DNA of 7,686 nt from Caulobacter sp. Its GTDB lineage: Bacteria > Pseudomonadota > Alphaproteobacteria > Caulobacterales > Caulobacteraceae. Location of the stretch: NCBI GenBank assembly GCA_014378155.1, contig JACMOF010000108.1, forward strand, positions 1 to 7,686. The letters run 5' to 3'. Below, one piece after another: positions 1-5,808 of this stretch; the first letter of the stretch is position 1, and each line of letters starts with the position of its first letter. The notes below the pieces were generated by a model that saw only the letters and a list, made by a program, of their open reading frames with translations, had not been told where the DNA came from and did not search any database. The position numbers and the translations under genes are program-made.

Positions 1-149
1 GCCCGCTGCAGGTGGGGTTCCTGCTGGACTTCATCTCCGAGCAGATGGGGCCTTATTACTACAACCAAGGCGTCCAGGACGCCCAGCAGCTGTTTCGCGA
101 CAAGCTGGACGACGCCGTCTACGAGATCGAGAAGCCGTTCGTCGATTGA
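1..149 (+). CDS. DUF2164 family protein, 3' end only
   Basis: This is the C-terminal part of a protein whose start lies before the window. The reading frame begins at position 3 and runs for 48 residues to a TGA at 147-149. The visible stretch contains GFLLDFISEQMGPYYYNQGV and then DAQQLF, with an acidic tail ending in EKPFVD. The block with a Leu-Leu-Asp-Phe core, a GP-x-YYNQ motif and a following DAQ is the hallmark I associate with DUF2164, a family of small cytosolic proteins of about 80 residues with no established function. No catalytic motif is visible. The gene is followed at once by a large palindrome (157-274), so its transcript probably ends there. The family call is from memory of the motif, and the missing N-terminus prevents a length check. 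Confidence 0.75.
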   Translation, partial: PLQVGFLLDFISEQMGPYYYNQGVQDAQQLFRDKLDDAVYEIEKPFVD

Positions 150-156
150 GGAAGCA

Positions 157-274
157 CTTGCCCCCACCTGACCGCTTCGCGGTCTGTCCGCCCCCATAGG
201 GGGCGGAGCTCAAGCGCGCAAACTCCGCCCCCTATGGGGGCGGACAGGCGACGCAGTCGCCAGGTGGGGGCAAG
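157..274. repeat. 118-base nested palindromic repeat (four hairpins within an outer stem)
   Basis: The outer arms CTTGCCCCCACCTG (157-170) and its exact reverse complement (261-274) enclose two short hairpins: 171-183, ACCGC-TTC-GCGGT, and 248-260, GCGAC-GCA-GTCGC. They also enclose a perfect 25-base inverted repeat at 184-208 and 223-247 around a 14-base loop. Each 25-base arm is itself nearly self-complementary, with a 9-base stem around ATA or TAT. The element can therefore fold as one long stem or as a branched cruciform. It fills most of the gap between the DUF2164 gene and hslO. No poly-T tract follows, so it is not a standard terminator, although it may still stop or stabilise the upstream transcript. 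The design resembles REP/BIME-like or MITE-like dispersed repeats. Its family is not established here. Confidence 0.85.
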
Positions 275-327
275 AGGTCGCCGCAGGGGGCTCGCATTTT
301 CCCCCGAACCTCCTATCTAACCGCCCC

Positions 328-1248
328 ATGACTGACATCACCGCCGCCATCGCCGCCCCAGGCGCGCCAGACGACATCGTTTCCGCCTTTCAGATCGAGG
401 GCCTGCCCGTGCGCGGCCGCGTCGTGCGCCTGGGCGCCACGGTCGATGAGGTGCTGACCCGCCACGATTATCCCGAGCCTGTCGCCAACCTGCTGGGCGA
501 GACCTGCGCCCTGGCCGCCTTGGTCGGCTCCAGCCTGAAGTTCGAGGGCCGGCTGATCGTCCAGGCCCAGGGGGACGGTCCGGTGCGCTACGTCGTCGTC
601 GACTACGACACCAGCGGCGCCCTGCGCGGCTATTGCCGCTTCGATGCGGACGAGGTGGCCAAGGTCTCGGAAGGCTTCGTGCGCCCAGGCGCCAAGACCC
701 TGCTGGGCGGCGGAACCTTCATGATGACCGTCGACCAGGGTCCTGACATGGACCGCTATCAGGGCATCACGCCCATCGAGGGCGAGACCCTGGCCCTATG
801 CGCCGAGCAGTATTTCGCCCAGTCGGAACAGACCCCGACCCGCGTGCGCCTGGCGGTCGGCCAGGCCAACACCGGCGAGGGCCCGACGTGGCGGGCCGGC
901 GGGATCCTGATCCAGGCCATCGCTGGCGACGAGACCCGCGGCGAGACCGCCGAGGCGTGGAACCACGTCCAGGCGCTGTTTGAGACCACCGGCGAGGACG
1001 AACTGATCGACCCCACCGTGCCGACGACGCTCTTGCTCTGGCGGTTGTTCAACGAGGACGGCGTGCGGCTGATTGAGGAAAAGCCGCTGCGCGCCTTCTG
1101 CCGTTGTTCCGATGAGCGCATCAGCGGCATGCTGGGCTCGTTCACGGCCGACGAAGTCGCCGACATGATCGAGCCCGACGGCAAGATCCACGTGACATGC
1201 GAATACTGCTCACGGGTCTATCAGGTGGAGCCGGCTGCGGTCGGCTGA
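328..1248 (+). CDS. hslO: Hsp33 redox-regulated molecular chaperone
   Basis: This is Hsp33, a cytosolic holdase chaperone. In the reduced cell it is kept inactive by a zinc-binding C-terminal switch. On oxidation the zinc is released, disulfides form, and the protein binds unfolding substrates. The 306-residue product matches the family's usual length of about 290-300 plus a short N-terminal tail. The zinc switch shows the expected CxC plus CxxC arrangement: C258 and C260 in FCRCS, and C291 and C294 in TCEYCSRVY. The N-terminal part (about 16-200) contains the typical chaperone-domain stretches, such as RGRVVRLG and LLGGGTFMMTVDQG. The ATG at 328 has no good Shine-Dalgarno sequence in front of it, but it is the only start giving the expected N-terminus. 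The gene converges on apaG, with a repeat between the two stop codons. Confidence 0.95.
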   Translation: MTDITAAIAAPGAPDDIVSAFQIEGLPVRGRVVRLGATVDEVLTRHDYPEPVANLLGETCALAALVGSSLKFEGRLIVQAQGDGPVRYVVVDYDTSGALRGYCRFDADEVAKVSEGFVRPGAKTLLGGGTFMMTVDQGPDMDRYQGITPIEGETLALCAEQYFAQSEQTPTRVRLAVGQANTGEGPTWRAGGILIQAIAGDETRGETAEAWNHVQALFETTGEDELIDPTVPTTLLLWRLFNEDGVRLIEEKPLRAFCRCSDERISGMLGSFTADEVADMIEPDGKIHVTCEYCSRVYQVEPAAVG

Positions 1249-1254
1249 GGCGCT

Positions 1255-1358
1255 GTGCGTCCTTCTAGGCCCGCTGTGCGGGCGCCTCAGGATCAGGAAT
1301 TCAGCACAATCTTCCTCATCCTGAGGTGCGAGGCGTAGCCGAACCTCGAAGGACGCAC
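1255..1358. repeat. Imperfect inverted repeat between convergent genes; probable two-way terminator
   Basis: Left arm 1255-1298 and right arm 1313-1358 are imperfect reverse complements. They match exactly at the outer end (GTGCGTCCTTC against GAAGGACGCAC) and nearly at the inner end (CCTCAGGAT against ATCCTGAGG). Each arm also folds alone: GCCCGC-TGT-GCGGGC at 1269-1283 and CCTCA-TCC-TGAGG at 1314-1326. The right arm resembles a dispersed repeat I remember from many Caulobacter-type genomes, with the core CCTCATCCTGAGGTGCGAG followed by CCTCGAAGGACGCAC. The element starts 6 bases after the hslO stop and ends 10 bases before the apaG stop. A terminator role for both convergent genes is therefore likely, but it is inferred from position only, since no clear poly-T run is present. 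Confidence 0.8.
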
Positions 1359-1368
1359 GCCCTTGCCG

Positions 1369-1833
1369 TCAGTTCACCCGTCTCGCCGCGCCCGGCAGGT
1401 GCAGCGAGAACTCCGGGATGTTGGCGTCGAACACCTCGCCGGCCTCGGTCATCATTTGGTAGCGGCCGACCATGGCGCCGGATGACGTCGGTAAAGGGCA
1501 GTTGGACACGTATCGGAACGCCTCGCGCGGCTGCAGTTCCGGCTGTTCGCCGACCACGCCGGAGCCCTCGACCTCACTGACCCGGTTGAGGCCGTCGGTG
1601 ATCGTCCAGGCGCGGGAGATCAACTGCACGGTCTCGACGCCGTGGTTCTCGATCTCCACGGTGTAGAGCCACATCCACAGGCCCTCCTCGGGCGAGGACC
1701 CCTCGGGTTGATAGACCGGTGAGACCCGCACTACGATGTCGCGCGTGCGCGCTTCATAGATGCCGGTATCCGCGCCGCGACGGCGTCGGATCCGCTTCAG
1801 GGGCGGGGAGGATTCACGCCTGATCGAGCGCAC
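1369..1833 (-). CDS. apaG: ApaG (DUF525) protein
   Basis: ApaG proteins are small cytosolic beta-sandwich (fibronectin III-like) proteins of about 125 residues. They are named for their linkage to apaH in enterobacteria, and their role is not firmly known. The family signatures are clear: YEARTRDIVVRVSP (26-39), YTVEIENHG (57-65), GVVGEQPEL (92-100) and CPLPTSSGAMVGRYQM (112-127). The start used is a GTG at 1833-1831, which overlaps the end of metZ by 20 bases and has a GGGA eight bases upstream. No ATG, GTG or TTG lies between this GTG and the conserved YEA motif. The protein therefore carries an unusual N-terminal extension of about 25 residues, rich in arginine and lysine. The overlap implies co-transcription and probably translational coupling with metZ. 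The family is certain, but the exact start is less so. Confidence 0.92.
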   Translation of the reverse strand: MRSIRRESSPPLKRIRRRRGADTGIYEARTRDIVVRVSPVYQPEGSSPEEGLWMWLYTVEIENHGVETVQLISRAWTITDGLNRVSEVEGSGVVGEQPELQPREAFRYVSNCPLPTSSGAMVGRYQMMTEAGEVFDANIPEFSLHLPGAARRVN

Positions 1834-2998
1834 GGATCACGTCCCGCTTCAGGTCCGCCAGGCTTTCCAGCCCGACCGACAGGCGCACGCCGCCCTCGAC
1901 CACGCCCAGCGACGGCCGCATCTCTTCGGGCACCGAGCGATGGGTGGTGGTCGGCGGGTGGGTGGCCATCGACTTGGCGTCGCCGAGATTGTTGGAGATG
2001 TCGACGATCTCCAGCGCGTTGAGGAACTTGAACGCCGCCTCTCGCGAACCGAGGTCCAGGGCCAGCACCGTGCCGCCGCCGCTCATCTGCGACTTGGCGA
2101 CATTGTGGCCCGGGTGGTCGTGGCGGAAGGGATAGAGCACCTGCTTGACCGCCTTGTGGTCGGCGACCGTGTCGGCCAGGGCCGCGCAGCTGTCGGTTTG
2201 GCGGCGCACGCGCAGATCGAGGGTCTCCAGGCCCTTGACCAGCACCCAGGCGTTGAACGGCGACAGCGACGGGCCGGTGTGGCGCAGGGCGTCGCGGTAG
2301 AATTCCTCGTTGATCGCCTCGGTCGTCAGGATCGCCCCGCCCAGCACCCTGCCTTGGCCGTCGATGTGCTTGGTGGCCGAATAGACCACGATATCGGCCC
2401 CGAGCGTCAGGGGCTGTTGGAAGATCGGGGTGGCGAAGACGTTGTCGACGATGACCTTGGCGCCGACGGCGTGGGCCAGTTCCGACACCGCGCGGATGTC
2501 GGTGATCTCCAGCACCGGGTTCGACGGCGTCTCGATCAGCACGGCCTTGGTGTTGGGACGCATGGCCGCTTCCCAGGCCTTGGGATCGGTGGCGTCGACA
2601 AAGGTCGTCTCCACCCCAAAGCGGGGTAGCCACTCGGCGATCAGCCAGCGGCACGAGCCAAACAGGGCGCGGCCGGCCACGACATGGTCGCCCGCCCGGA
2701 CCAGGCCCATCAGCGCCATGTGGATCGAGGCCATGCCCGTGGCCTGGGCGCGGCATACCTCGGCGCCTTCCAGCAGCGCCAGACGGTCCTCGAACATCTT
2801 CACGGTCGGATTGCTGAACCGCGAATAGACGAAGCCGGGGTCCTCGCCCGAGAACCGGCGGTCGGCGCCCTCGGCGCTGTCATAGGTAAAGCCCTGGGTG
2901 AGATAGAGGGCTTCGGCGGTTTCCATAAATTGCGAGCGCGCCAGACCGCCGCGGATCAGCTTGGTGGCGATATCCCAATCCTTCGGGTCCTCGGCCAT
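1814..2998 (-). CDS. metZ: O-succinylhomoserine sulfhydrylase (PLP-dependent)
   Basis: This enzyme makes homocysteine directly from O-succinylhomoserine and sulfide in methionine biosynthesis. It belongs to the Cys/Met-metabolism PLP family (PF01053) and acts in the cytosol as a tetramer. The 394-residue length is normal for the family. The PLP-binding lysine is K210 in SATKHIDGQGR, a signature that favours MetZ over cystathionine gamma-synthase. D185 in VIVDNVFAT should contact the pyridine nitrogen. Y58 and R60 in YSRFSNPT bind the phosphate of the neighbouring subunit, and R372 in VRLSVGLE should hold the substrate carboxylate. The ATG start has AAGGA 7 bases upstream. The gene is first in a minus-strand pair with apaG and has a long structured leader. 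The specificity call (succinyl rather than acetyl ester) is from resemblance. Confidence 0.93.
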   Translation of the reverse strand: MAEDPKDWDIATKLIRGGLARSQFMETAEALYLTQGFTYDSAEGADRRFSGEDPGFVYSRFSNPTVKMFEDRLALLEGAEVCRAQATGMASIHMALMGLVRAGDHVVAGRALFGSCRWLIAEWLPRFGVETTFVDATDPKAWEAAMRPNTKAVLIETPSNPVLEITDIRAVSELAHAVGAKVIVDNVFATPIFQQPLTLGADIVVYSATKHIDGQGRVLGGAILTTEAINEEFYRDALRHTGPSLSPFNAWVLVKGLETLDLRVRRQTDSCAALADTVADHKAVKQVLYPFRHDHPGHNVAKSQMSGGGTVLALDLGSREAAFKFLNALEIVDISNNLGDAKSMATHPPTTTHRSVPEEMRPSLGVVEGGVRLSVGLESLADLKRDVIRALDQA

Positions 2999-3022
2999 GG
3001 CGGTTCCTTTTTTTCTCGTCTC

Positions 3023-3045
3023 AGGAGCCTGCTAGGCAGGCTCCT
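3023..3045 (-). promoter_or_regulatory. Perfect hairpin in the metZ leader just upstream of the ribosome binding site
   Basis: AGGAGCCTGC, loop CTA, GCAGGCTCCT (read on the minus strand) forms a perfect 10-base stem that ends 24 bases before the metZ ATG. It is followed by an A-rich stretch (GAGACGAGAAAAAAAGG) and the ribosome binding site. There is no T tract after it in the metZ direction, so it is not a standard terminator. The left strand of the stem contains AGGAG, a Shine-Dalgarno look-alike. It may modulate metZ translation or mRNA stability, but no such function is shown. Confidence 0.55.
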
Positions 3046-3057
3046 CTTCAAACACTT

Positions 3058-3102
3058 GAGCGTGGCAGCCGAAACCGGTGGCCACTTTCGGCTGCCACGC
3101 TC
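3058..3102. repeat. Alphaproteobacterial palindromic repeat in the metZ leader
   Basis: Two perfect 17-base arms (3058-3074 and 3086-3102) enclose an 11-base loop. The minus strand carries the core AAGTGG-N3-CCGGTT at 3087-3073. The same core with N2 occurs at 5675-5688 inside another repeat in this window. From memory, this GAGC...AAGTGG...CCGGTT...GCTC layout is a dispersed repeat common in alphaproteobacterial intergenic regions. TA lies beside the right end (3103-3104), but not beside the left. The element sits between the probable metZ promoter and the gene, so it would be transcribed as a strong hairpin in the 5' leader. Confidence 0.8.
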
Positions 3103-3110
3103 TAGAAACG

Positions 3111-3145
3111 GCCGGCATAAGGGGTTTTGCCGGCCCAAGGGTCAA
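3111..3145 (-). promoter_or_regulatory. Candidate metZ promoter with an overlapping dyad
   Basis: On the minus strand, TTGACC (3145-3140) is followed after 17 bases by CCTTAT (3122-3117), a plausible -35/-10 pair about 120 bases upstream of the metZ start. GCCGGCA (3111-3117) and TGCCGGC (3128-3134) form a perfect 7-base inverted repeat around a 10-base spacer. The dyad covers the -10 region and part of the spacer, where an operator could lie. The -10 match is weak, and neither a transcription start nor a regulator is known. Confidence 0.35.
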
Positions 3146-3251
3146 GGCGGACAAGTCTGATTTCAACATTAGAATTGTCACAGGCGAGTAAGGCGCGCGC
3201 GGATCACCGCGAGCCTTGCCTTCCCGGCGCGGTTTAGCGAGTGTCGCCCCA

Positions 3252-4271
3252 ATGACCGACGCCCACGCAGCGGGGATTCTGCCCTGCCAATCCATCGAGG
3301 ACCTGATTGCTCAAGAGGCGATCACCTCCCAGACTCCGTTCGACGCCGACCAGGTGCAACCGGCCAGCCTGGACCTGCGCCTGGGCGCGCGGTGCTGGCG
3401 GGTGCGCGCCTCGTTCCTGCCGGGCGTGGCCCGCCGCGTGCCCGAGCGTCTGAAGGACGTGGCGATGCACGAGCTGGACCTGACCAAGGGCGCGGTCCTG
3501 GAGAAAGGCTGCGTCTATATCGCCGAGATCCAGGAGAGCCTGGCCCTGCCGGGCAATATCGCGGCGCGGGGCAATCCCAAGAGCTCGACCGGCCGGGTCG
3601 ACGTCTTTGTTCGCCTGCTGACCGATCACAGCAAGGCCTTCGACGATGTCGAGGCCGGCTATGAAGGCCCGCTCTATATCGAGATCGCGCCGCATACCTT
3701 CTCGGTGCTGGTGCGGGCCGGCACCCGGCTGGACCAGCTGCGTCTCAAGCGCGGCGAGCCGGTCAAGCTGGCGACCCGCAGCGTCGGCGTCGATCTAACC
3801 ACCGGCATCGTCGGTTTCCGAGGCCGTCGCCACGCCGGGGTCGTCGACCTGGACCACGAGGACGGCCACGATCCGCGCGACTTCTGGGAAGCGCTGGAGA
3901 CCCGCCATGGCGAGCTGCTGCTCGACCCCGGCGAGTTCTACATCCTGGCCTCCAAGGACGACATCCAGATCCCGGTGATGGAGGCGGCCGAAATGACCCC
4001 CATCGATCCGTCGGTCGGCGAGTTTCGCGTCCACTATGCCGGGTTCTTCGACCCTGGCTTTGGCACCGAGGAGGCGTTGGCCGTCGGCTCCAAGGGCGTG
4101 CTCGAAGTGCGCAGCCACGAGACGCCGTTCCTGCTGGAGGACGGCCAGATCGTCGCCCGGCTGGTCTATGAACCCCTGACCGCCCGACCCGAGCGGCTGT
4201 ATGGCGAGGGTGGCTCGCACTACCAGCGCCAAGGGCTGAAGCTGTCCAAGCATTTCAAGGCCTGGCGATAG
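3252..4271 (+). CDS. dcd: 2'-deoxycytidine 5'-triphosphate deaminase, long two-repeat form
   Basis: This enzyme converts dCTP to dUTP and ammonia, feeding dTMP synthesis. The 339-residue product is far longer than the E. coli Dcd (about 190). It fits the long alphaproteobacterial class (Pfam DCD, PF06559), which looks like two dUTPase-fold halves in tandem. The first half contains KSSTGR (110-115), comparable to the S111/R115 active-site motif of E. coli Dcd. LYIEI follows, with E144 in the place of the catalytic Glu138. The second half has GFFDPGFG (264-271), VLEVRSHE with E285, and a C-terminal tail QGLKLSKHF, but no SSxxR motif. I chose the ATG at 3252. A TTG 36 bases upstream would add MPSRRGLASVAP, which has no family counterpart. 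The gene is divergent from metZ, with 253 bases between the start codons. Confidence 0.87.
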   Translation: MTDAHAAGILPCQSIEDLIAQEAITSQTPFDADQVQPASLDLRLGARCWRVRASFLPGVARRVPERLKDVAMHELDLTKGAVLEKGCVYIAEIQESLALPGNIAARGNPKSSTGRVDVFVRLLTDHSKAFDDVEAGYEGPLYIEIAPHTFSVLVRAGTRLDQLRLKRGEPVKLATRSVGVDLTTGIVGFRGRRHAGVVDLDHEDGHDPRDFWEALETRHGELLLDPGEFYILASKDDIQIPVMEAAEMTPIDPSVGEFRVHYAGFFDPGFGTEEALAVGSKGVLEVRSHETPFLLEDGQIVARLVYEPLTARPERLYGEGGSHYQRQGLKLSKHFKAWR

Positions 4272-4312
4272 GTTGAAGGGCCGGAGTGGCCGCGCCGTGG
4301 AACGCTTCATCC

Positions 4313-4334
4313 GTCGGCCGCGCCGACACCTTTT
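4313..4334 (+). terminator. Possible weak intrinsic terminator after dcd
   Basis: GTCGGC-CGC-GCCGAC (4313-4327) forms a perfect 6-base GC-rich stem with a three-base loop, followed three bases later by TTTT (4331-4334). It lies 41 bases after the dcd stop and 31 bases before the kinase start. The stem is short and the T run is only four bases, so dcd transcripts could still read through into the kinase gene. Confidence 0.35.
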
Positions 4335-4364
4335 CCCGCAGGGGAACAAGGAAGGAGCGCTTTC

Positions 4365-5237
4365 ATGATCGATCCTGACTGGCTGGCCGCCCTTCTGCGC
4401 GACGAAGACCTTCCCGAGACCTTCGGCGCCGAGATCGAGCGCCTGCACGCGCCTCTGGCGGCGCGGATCTCGGCGGTGGCGATGGGGCCGGCCTTCGTGG
4501 TGGGGATCTGCGGGCCACAGGGATCGGGCAAATCGACCGCCGCTCTGGTGCTTGGCCGGCTGCTGGCAGAGCGGGGCCTAACGGTGGCGATCCTGTCGCT
4601 GGACGATCTCTACCTGTCCCTGGCGGACCGTGAGGTTCTGGCCCGCGACATTCATCCGTTGCTGCGCACGCGCGGCGTTCCAGGCACGCACGACGTGGGC
4701 CTGGGCCTGGCGGTGCTCGACGGTTTGTCCGGGGCGGGGACGACGGCTCTCCCACGCTTCGACAAGGCGACCGACACCCGCGCGCCCGCCGCGACCTGGT
4801 CCACGGTCAGGGGTCCGGTCGATATCGTGCTGTTCGAAGGCTGGTGCGTCGGGGCGAGGCCCGAACTTCCCCACGCCCTGAAGGTCGCGGTCAACGCGCT
4901 GGAACGCGAGAAAGATCCGGACGGCGCCTGGCGCGCCCAGGTCAACGCCGCACTGGCCGGGCCCTATCGCGCGCTGTTCGCCCGAATCGACCTGTTGATC
5001 CAGTTCGTCGCGCCCGATTTCGAGGCGGTCCTGGCCTGGCGCCAGGAGCAGGAGCGCAAGCTGCGCGACCGGCTGGCCGCAGCTGAGGCGGGCGCGGCGC
5101 GGACCATGGACGACGCGCAGGTCGCGATCTTCGTGCAGCACTACGAGCGCCTGACCCGTCACATCAGCCGCGAAATGCCGGCCCGCGCCGATGTCGTCAT
5201 TCGTCTGGATTCGCAGCGCCGTTCGTCGAACATCTAA
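4365..5237 (+). CDS. P-loop kinase of the D-glycerate 3-kinase (GLYK/Tda10) type
   Basis: The product is a 290-residue cytosolic P-loop kinase. The Walker A motif GPQGSGKST covers 50-58. It is followed by LSLDDLYL (77-84), RGVPGTHD (103-110), PRFDKATD (130-137) and LFEGWCVG (156-163). This order and wording match plant D-glycerate 3-kinase and yeast Tda10 (YGR205W), relatives of phosphoribulokinase and uridine kinase. The likely reaction is ATP plus D-glycerate to 3-phosphoglycerate, which would salvage glycerate into glycolysis. The substrate cannot be proved from sequence, since some relatives have other or unknown substrates. The ATG at 4365 has a very good Shine-Dalgarno sequence, AAGGAAGGAG, 8 bases upstream. 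The gene lies 93 bases after dcd and may share its transcript. No other glycerate-pathway gene is present here. Confidence 0.82.
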   Translation: MIDPDWLAALLRDEDLPETFGAEIERLHAPLAARISAVAMGPAFVVGICGPQGSGKSTAALVLGRLLAERGLTVAILSLDDLYLSLADREVLARDIHPLLRTRGVPGTHDVGLGLAVLDGLSGAGTTALPRFDKATDTRAPAATWSTVRGPVDIVLFEGWCVGARPELPHALKVAVNALEREKDPDGAWRAQVNAALAGPYRALFARIDLLIQFVAPDFEAVLAWRQEQERKLRDRLAAAEAGAARTMDDAQVAIFVQHYERLTRHISREMPARADVVIRLDSQRRSSNI

Positions 5238-5368
5238 TTGGTCATTCGGTCGCGCGTCACGGCGTCGCACTAGATGTAGTGGCCCTCCAACCCGATGCCA
5301 CCAGTGCTAGTTTGCCCTTGTCGACGACGCGACTCACTGCGAGCGCCGATCCAGTGGAGCTTGCAACC

Positions 5369-5659
5369 ATGAACGCACTCTTCGGCGGGACCTATCCCAC
5401 CCACGTCCGGCGGGTCGCGATCTGGACCAAGGCCGCGCCCATCCCCGGTTGCGACAAGGCCATCTGGCGCTGCGACGACCATGGCCGGGTGATTCGCTGG
5501 GATGACTATGGGGACGCCTTCTCGCGCTATGGCTGGACGATCGCCCGCGAGCGGGGCGAGGGCCGTCTGGCCCAGGTGCTGGGCCGCTCGCTGTCCAAGC
5601 CGGTGCATCTGAATTCGGCTGATGAACTGCACGCCACCCCCTCGCGCCGAGCCGCCTAG
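5369..5659 (+). CDS. Small HNH-nuclease-like protein lacking the catalytic motif (hypothetical)
   Basis: The 96-residue product starts at ATG 5369, which has GGAG nine bases upstream. An in-frame GTG at 5279 would add 30 residues of low-complexity sequence and lacks a ribosome binding site. The central part reads WTKAAPIPGCDKAIWRCDDH and then RVIRWDDYGD with SRYGWTIA. This resembles small HNH endonucleases with the pattern W-x-K-x-x-x-IPG-x-D-x-x-x-WR-x-D-x-x-G-x-x-I-x-x-x-x-YG...YGW-E-IDH. Here the place of the catalytic EIDH is taken by TIARERGEG, so the Asp-His pair is missing, and no later His/Asn pair typical of HNH is evident. I infer a nuclease-dead relative, possibly a nucleic-acid-binding protein. 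The resemblance is from memory and needs a profile search. The stop TAG overlaps the end of a palindromic element. Confidence 0.65.
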   Translation: MNALFGGTYPTHVRRVAIWTKAAPIPGCDKAIWRCDDHGRVIRWDDYGDAFSRYGWTIARERGEGRLAQVLGRSLSKPVHLNSADELHATPSRRAA

Positions 5660-5762
5660 AGCATTTTTCGAGCGAAGTGGTTCCGGTTGGCGTGAAGAAA
5701 AATGCGACAAAACAAAAGATTAAGCTCACGGCCTGACGCAGTCAGGTCGGGAAATGCTCTAG
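5656..5762. repeat. TA-flanked palindromic element (MITE-like)
   Basis: The ends CTAGAGCATTT (5656-5666) and AAATGCTCTAG (5752-5762) are perfect 11-base inverted repeats. Inside are two more hairpins: GCATTTTTC (5661-5669) with GAAAAATGC (5697-5705), and CCTGAC-GCA-GTCAGG (5732-5746). The core AAGTGG-TT-CCGGTT (5675-5688) is shared with the metZ-leader repeat, placing both in one family that I recall as widespread in alphaproteobacteria. TA dinucleotides at 5657-5658 and 5760-5761 bracket the body. Such a target duplication is typical of IS630/Tc1-like mobilisation, although the palindromic CTAG end makes this ambiguous. The left end supplies the TAG stop of the upstream gene. The element probably also ends that gene's transcript. 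Confidence 0.85.
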
Positions 5763-5790
5763 CCGCCGGTGTCGCCTCTCCTTGATAGTA

Positions 5791-5808
5791 TGACAAGCGA
5801 GCTTGACA
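5791..5808. promoter_or_regulatory. Operator-like palindrome 1
   Basis: TGACAAGCGAGCTTGACA contains ACAAG-CGAG-CTTG, a near-perfect dyad. It overlaps the best -35 candidate of the downstream operon. The same ACAAG-CGNN-CTTG design recurs at 5826-5841. I infer a repressor site, most simply for the XRE-type protein encoded at the end of the operon. Confidence 0.55.

Noticed and set aside
1760..2629. A 289-codon plus-strand frame opposite metZ
   Set aside because: It is the antisense shadow of a well-supported metZ. The composition (many Gly, Arg, His, Asp, Val) is typical of antisense frames in GC-rich genomes.
1797..2756. A 319-codon minus-strand frame inside metZ
   Set aside because: It is a shifted-frame shadow of metZ, low in complexity and rich in Arg, Gly and Pro, with no motif.
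2999..3145. SAM riboswitch in the metZ leader
   Set aside because: I could not match the leader to the conserved cores of SAM-I, SAM-II or SAM/SAH classes. The hairpins are simple, and one is a dispersed repeat.
3216..3251. TTG start extending dcd by 12 residues
   Set aside because: The added residues have no family counterpart. The ATG at 3252 gives an N-terminus typical of the family.
4578..5270. A 230-codon minus-strand frame opposite the kinase
   Set aside because: The kinase has Walker A and four further family motifs, while the opposite frame shows nothing recognisable.
5268..5281. Small palindrome CACTA-GATG-TAGTG before the HNH-like gene
   Set aside because: A 5-base stem is expected by chance at this frequency, and no promoter elements accompany it.
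5279..5368. GTG start extending the HNH-like protein by 30 residues
   Set aside because: There is no ribosome binding site in front of it, and the extension is low-complexity. The ATG at 5369 has GGAG at a good distance.
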